A stretch of 12,663 nucleotides of DNA from JBDKTK01 sp039680225 (GTDB lineage: Bacteria; Desulfobacterota; Syntrophia; Syntrophales; UBA4778): assembly GCA_039680225.1 (NCBI GenBank), contig JBDKTK010000108.1, positions 1 to 12,663 on the forward strand, in the 5' to 3' direction. The notes beneath the pieces are model-generated. The model had not been told where the DNA came from. It saw only the letters and a program-made list of their open reading frames with translations, and ran no database searches. Shown piece after piece: positions 12,260 through 12,663 of the stretch (its first letter is position 1; every line of letters starts with the position of its first letter). The translations under genes and the position numbers were made by a program.

Positions 12260-12571
12260 ATGAATATTTCAAGATGGCTGGATGAAAAGGAAGCTGAAGG
12301 CGTTGATGTGTCTCACATCGTATTGCCTGAATACCTGGAAAACAGCGACACGCCTGACGAGACAATCTATTTCAAGGAGATAAGGGTCTGCAGCATCCTC
12401 TGCGCCGGCAATCATCCTTTTGCCACGGTCGAACGATTCGGCCGCTGGTATTACAGCCGGGGCCGCGACAGGGATAACGGCCCGCACACCTCAAAACCGC
12501 AATGGTGGATTTTTACCAGGGATAAGGCCCTTGCGATTAAAACGGCCCAGGCTCATATTGAGCAAACTTGA
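12260..12571 (+). CDS. Small cytoplasmic protein of unknown function
   Basis: Protein of 103 residues. The ATG at 12260 is preferred because GAGGGAG lies 9 nt upstream; a GTG at 12239 would add 7 residues. There is no signal peptide or membrane segment. Visible features are an amphipathic start (MNISRWLDEKEAEGVDVSHI), two Cys spaced by three residues in CSILCAGNHPF (Cys44, Cys48), an aromatic cluster GRWYYSRG (61-68), and QWWIFTRDKALAIKTA (81-96). The composition and a clear ribosome site indicate a real gene. I recall no named family with confidence; it may belong to a lineage-restricted set of small proteins. It follows the lysine-rich gene by 125 nt behind a hairpin, so it may be in a separate transcript. 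Confidence 0.75.
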   Translation: MNISRWLDEKEAEGVDVSHIVLPEYLENSDTPDETIYFKEIRVCSILCAGNHPFATVERFGRWYYSRGRDRDNGPHTSKPQWWIFTRDKALAIKTAQAHIEQT

Positions 12572-12608
12572 CCAAATCAGCTTTATTGCAGTTTCTAGAT
12601 TAAGGAGC

Positions 12609-12638
12609 AAAAAAAGGCAGGGCCATTTGACCCTGCCT
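12609..12638 (-). terminator. Terminator of a minus-strand gene beyond the window
   Basis: AGGCAGGG (12615-12622) and CCCTGCCT (12631-12638) form a perfect 8-bp stem. The T-run is on the minus strand (A-run at 12609-12615), so it ends a transcript coming leftwards from a gene outside the right edge. Confidence 0.75.
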
Positions 12639-12663
12639 CAGTTGAATCATGATAGTTGTTATT

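Overview
The window looks like chromosomal DNA of a Gram-negative (diderm) bacterium of roughly 50% GC. A PEP-CTERM protein behind a sigma-54 promoter, outer-membrane-type lipoproteins, a YbiS-like L,D-transpeptidase beside an Lpp-like lipoprotein, and strong AGGAGG ribosome sites would fit the former Deltaproteobacteria (Geobacter/Desulfuromonas-like or a syntrophic relative). That placement is an inference: there is no rRNA or marker gene here. I saw no tRNA, rRNA, CRISPR array, transposase or phage gene.

Layout, left to right. (1) 149-778: a four-helix DUF2231 membrane protein fused to a short Trp-rich tail, closed by a terminator. (2) 1147-2271: a secreted protein of unknown function with a consensus sigma-70 promoter and its own terminator. 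(3) 2509-5478: an envelope locus on the + strand. It holds a TPR/coiled-coil lipoprotein with an L,D-transpeptidase (YkuD) domain, a LysM-YkuD-SPOR lipoprotein that closely resembles E. coli YbiS/ErfK, and a small alanine-zipper lipoprotein ending in Arg-Lys like Lpp and OprI, then a terminator. Between the two transpeptidases lie what may be relics of minus-strand genes. (4) 5850-8156: a DUF3141 alpha/beta-hydrolase with a PHA-synthase-like Cys-Asp-His triad, a possible short cysteine-rich ORF, and a small cupin. (5) 8289-9089: a PEP-CTERM surface protein with an exact-consensus sigma-54 promoter, an upstream dyad that looks like an enhancer site, and a perfect 15-bp terminator. (6) 9264-11483: a GntR/FCD-type regulator facing a class-3-type aldehyde dehydrogenase; the dehydrogenase promoter carries a perfect ATTGTCGACAAT palindrome over its -10/start region. 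(7) 11886-12571: a secreted lysine-repeat protein and a small orphan protein, then a terminator that belongs to a minus-strand gene beyond the right edge.

The most coherent story is region 3: two candidate transpeptidases beside a candidate substrate that carries the C-terminal lysine by which Braun lipoprotein is attached to peptidoglycan. This would be a self-contained outer membrane-cell wall tethering module. Second is region 5, where the sigma-54 promoter and distal dyad suggest control by an enhancer-binding protein, as known for PEP-CTERM genes under PrsK/PrsR. Third is the GntR-aldehyde dehydrogenase pair with a visible candidate operator. None of these functions is demonstrated by the sequence alone.
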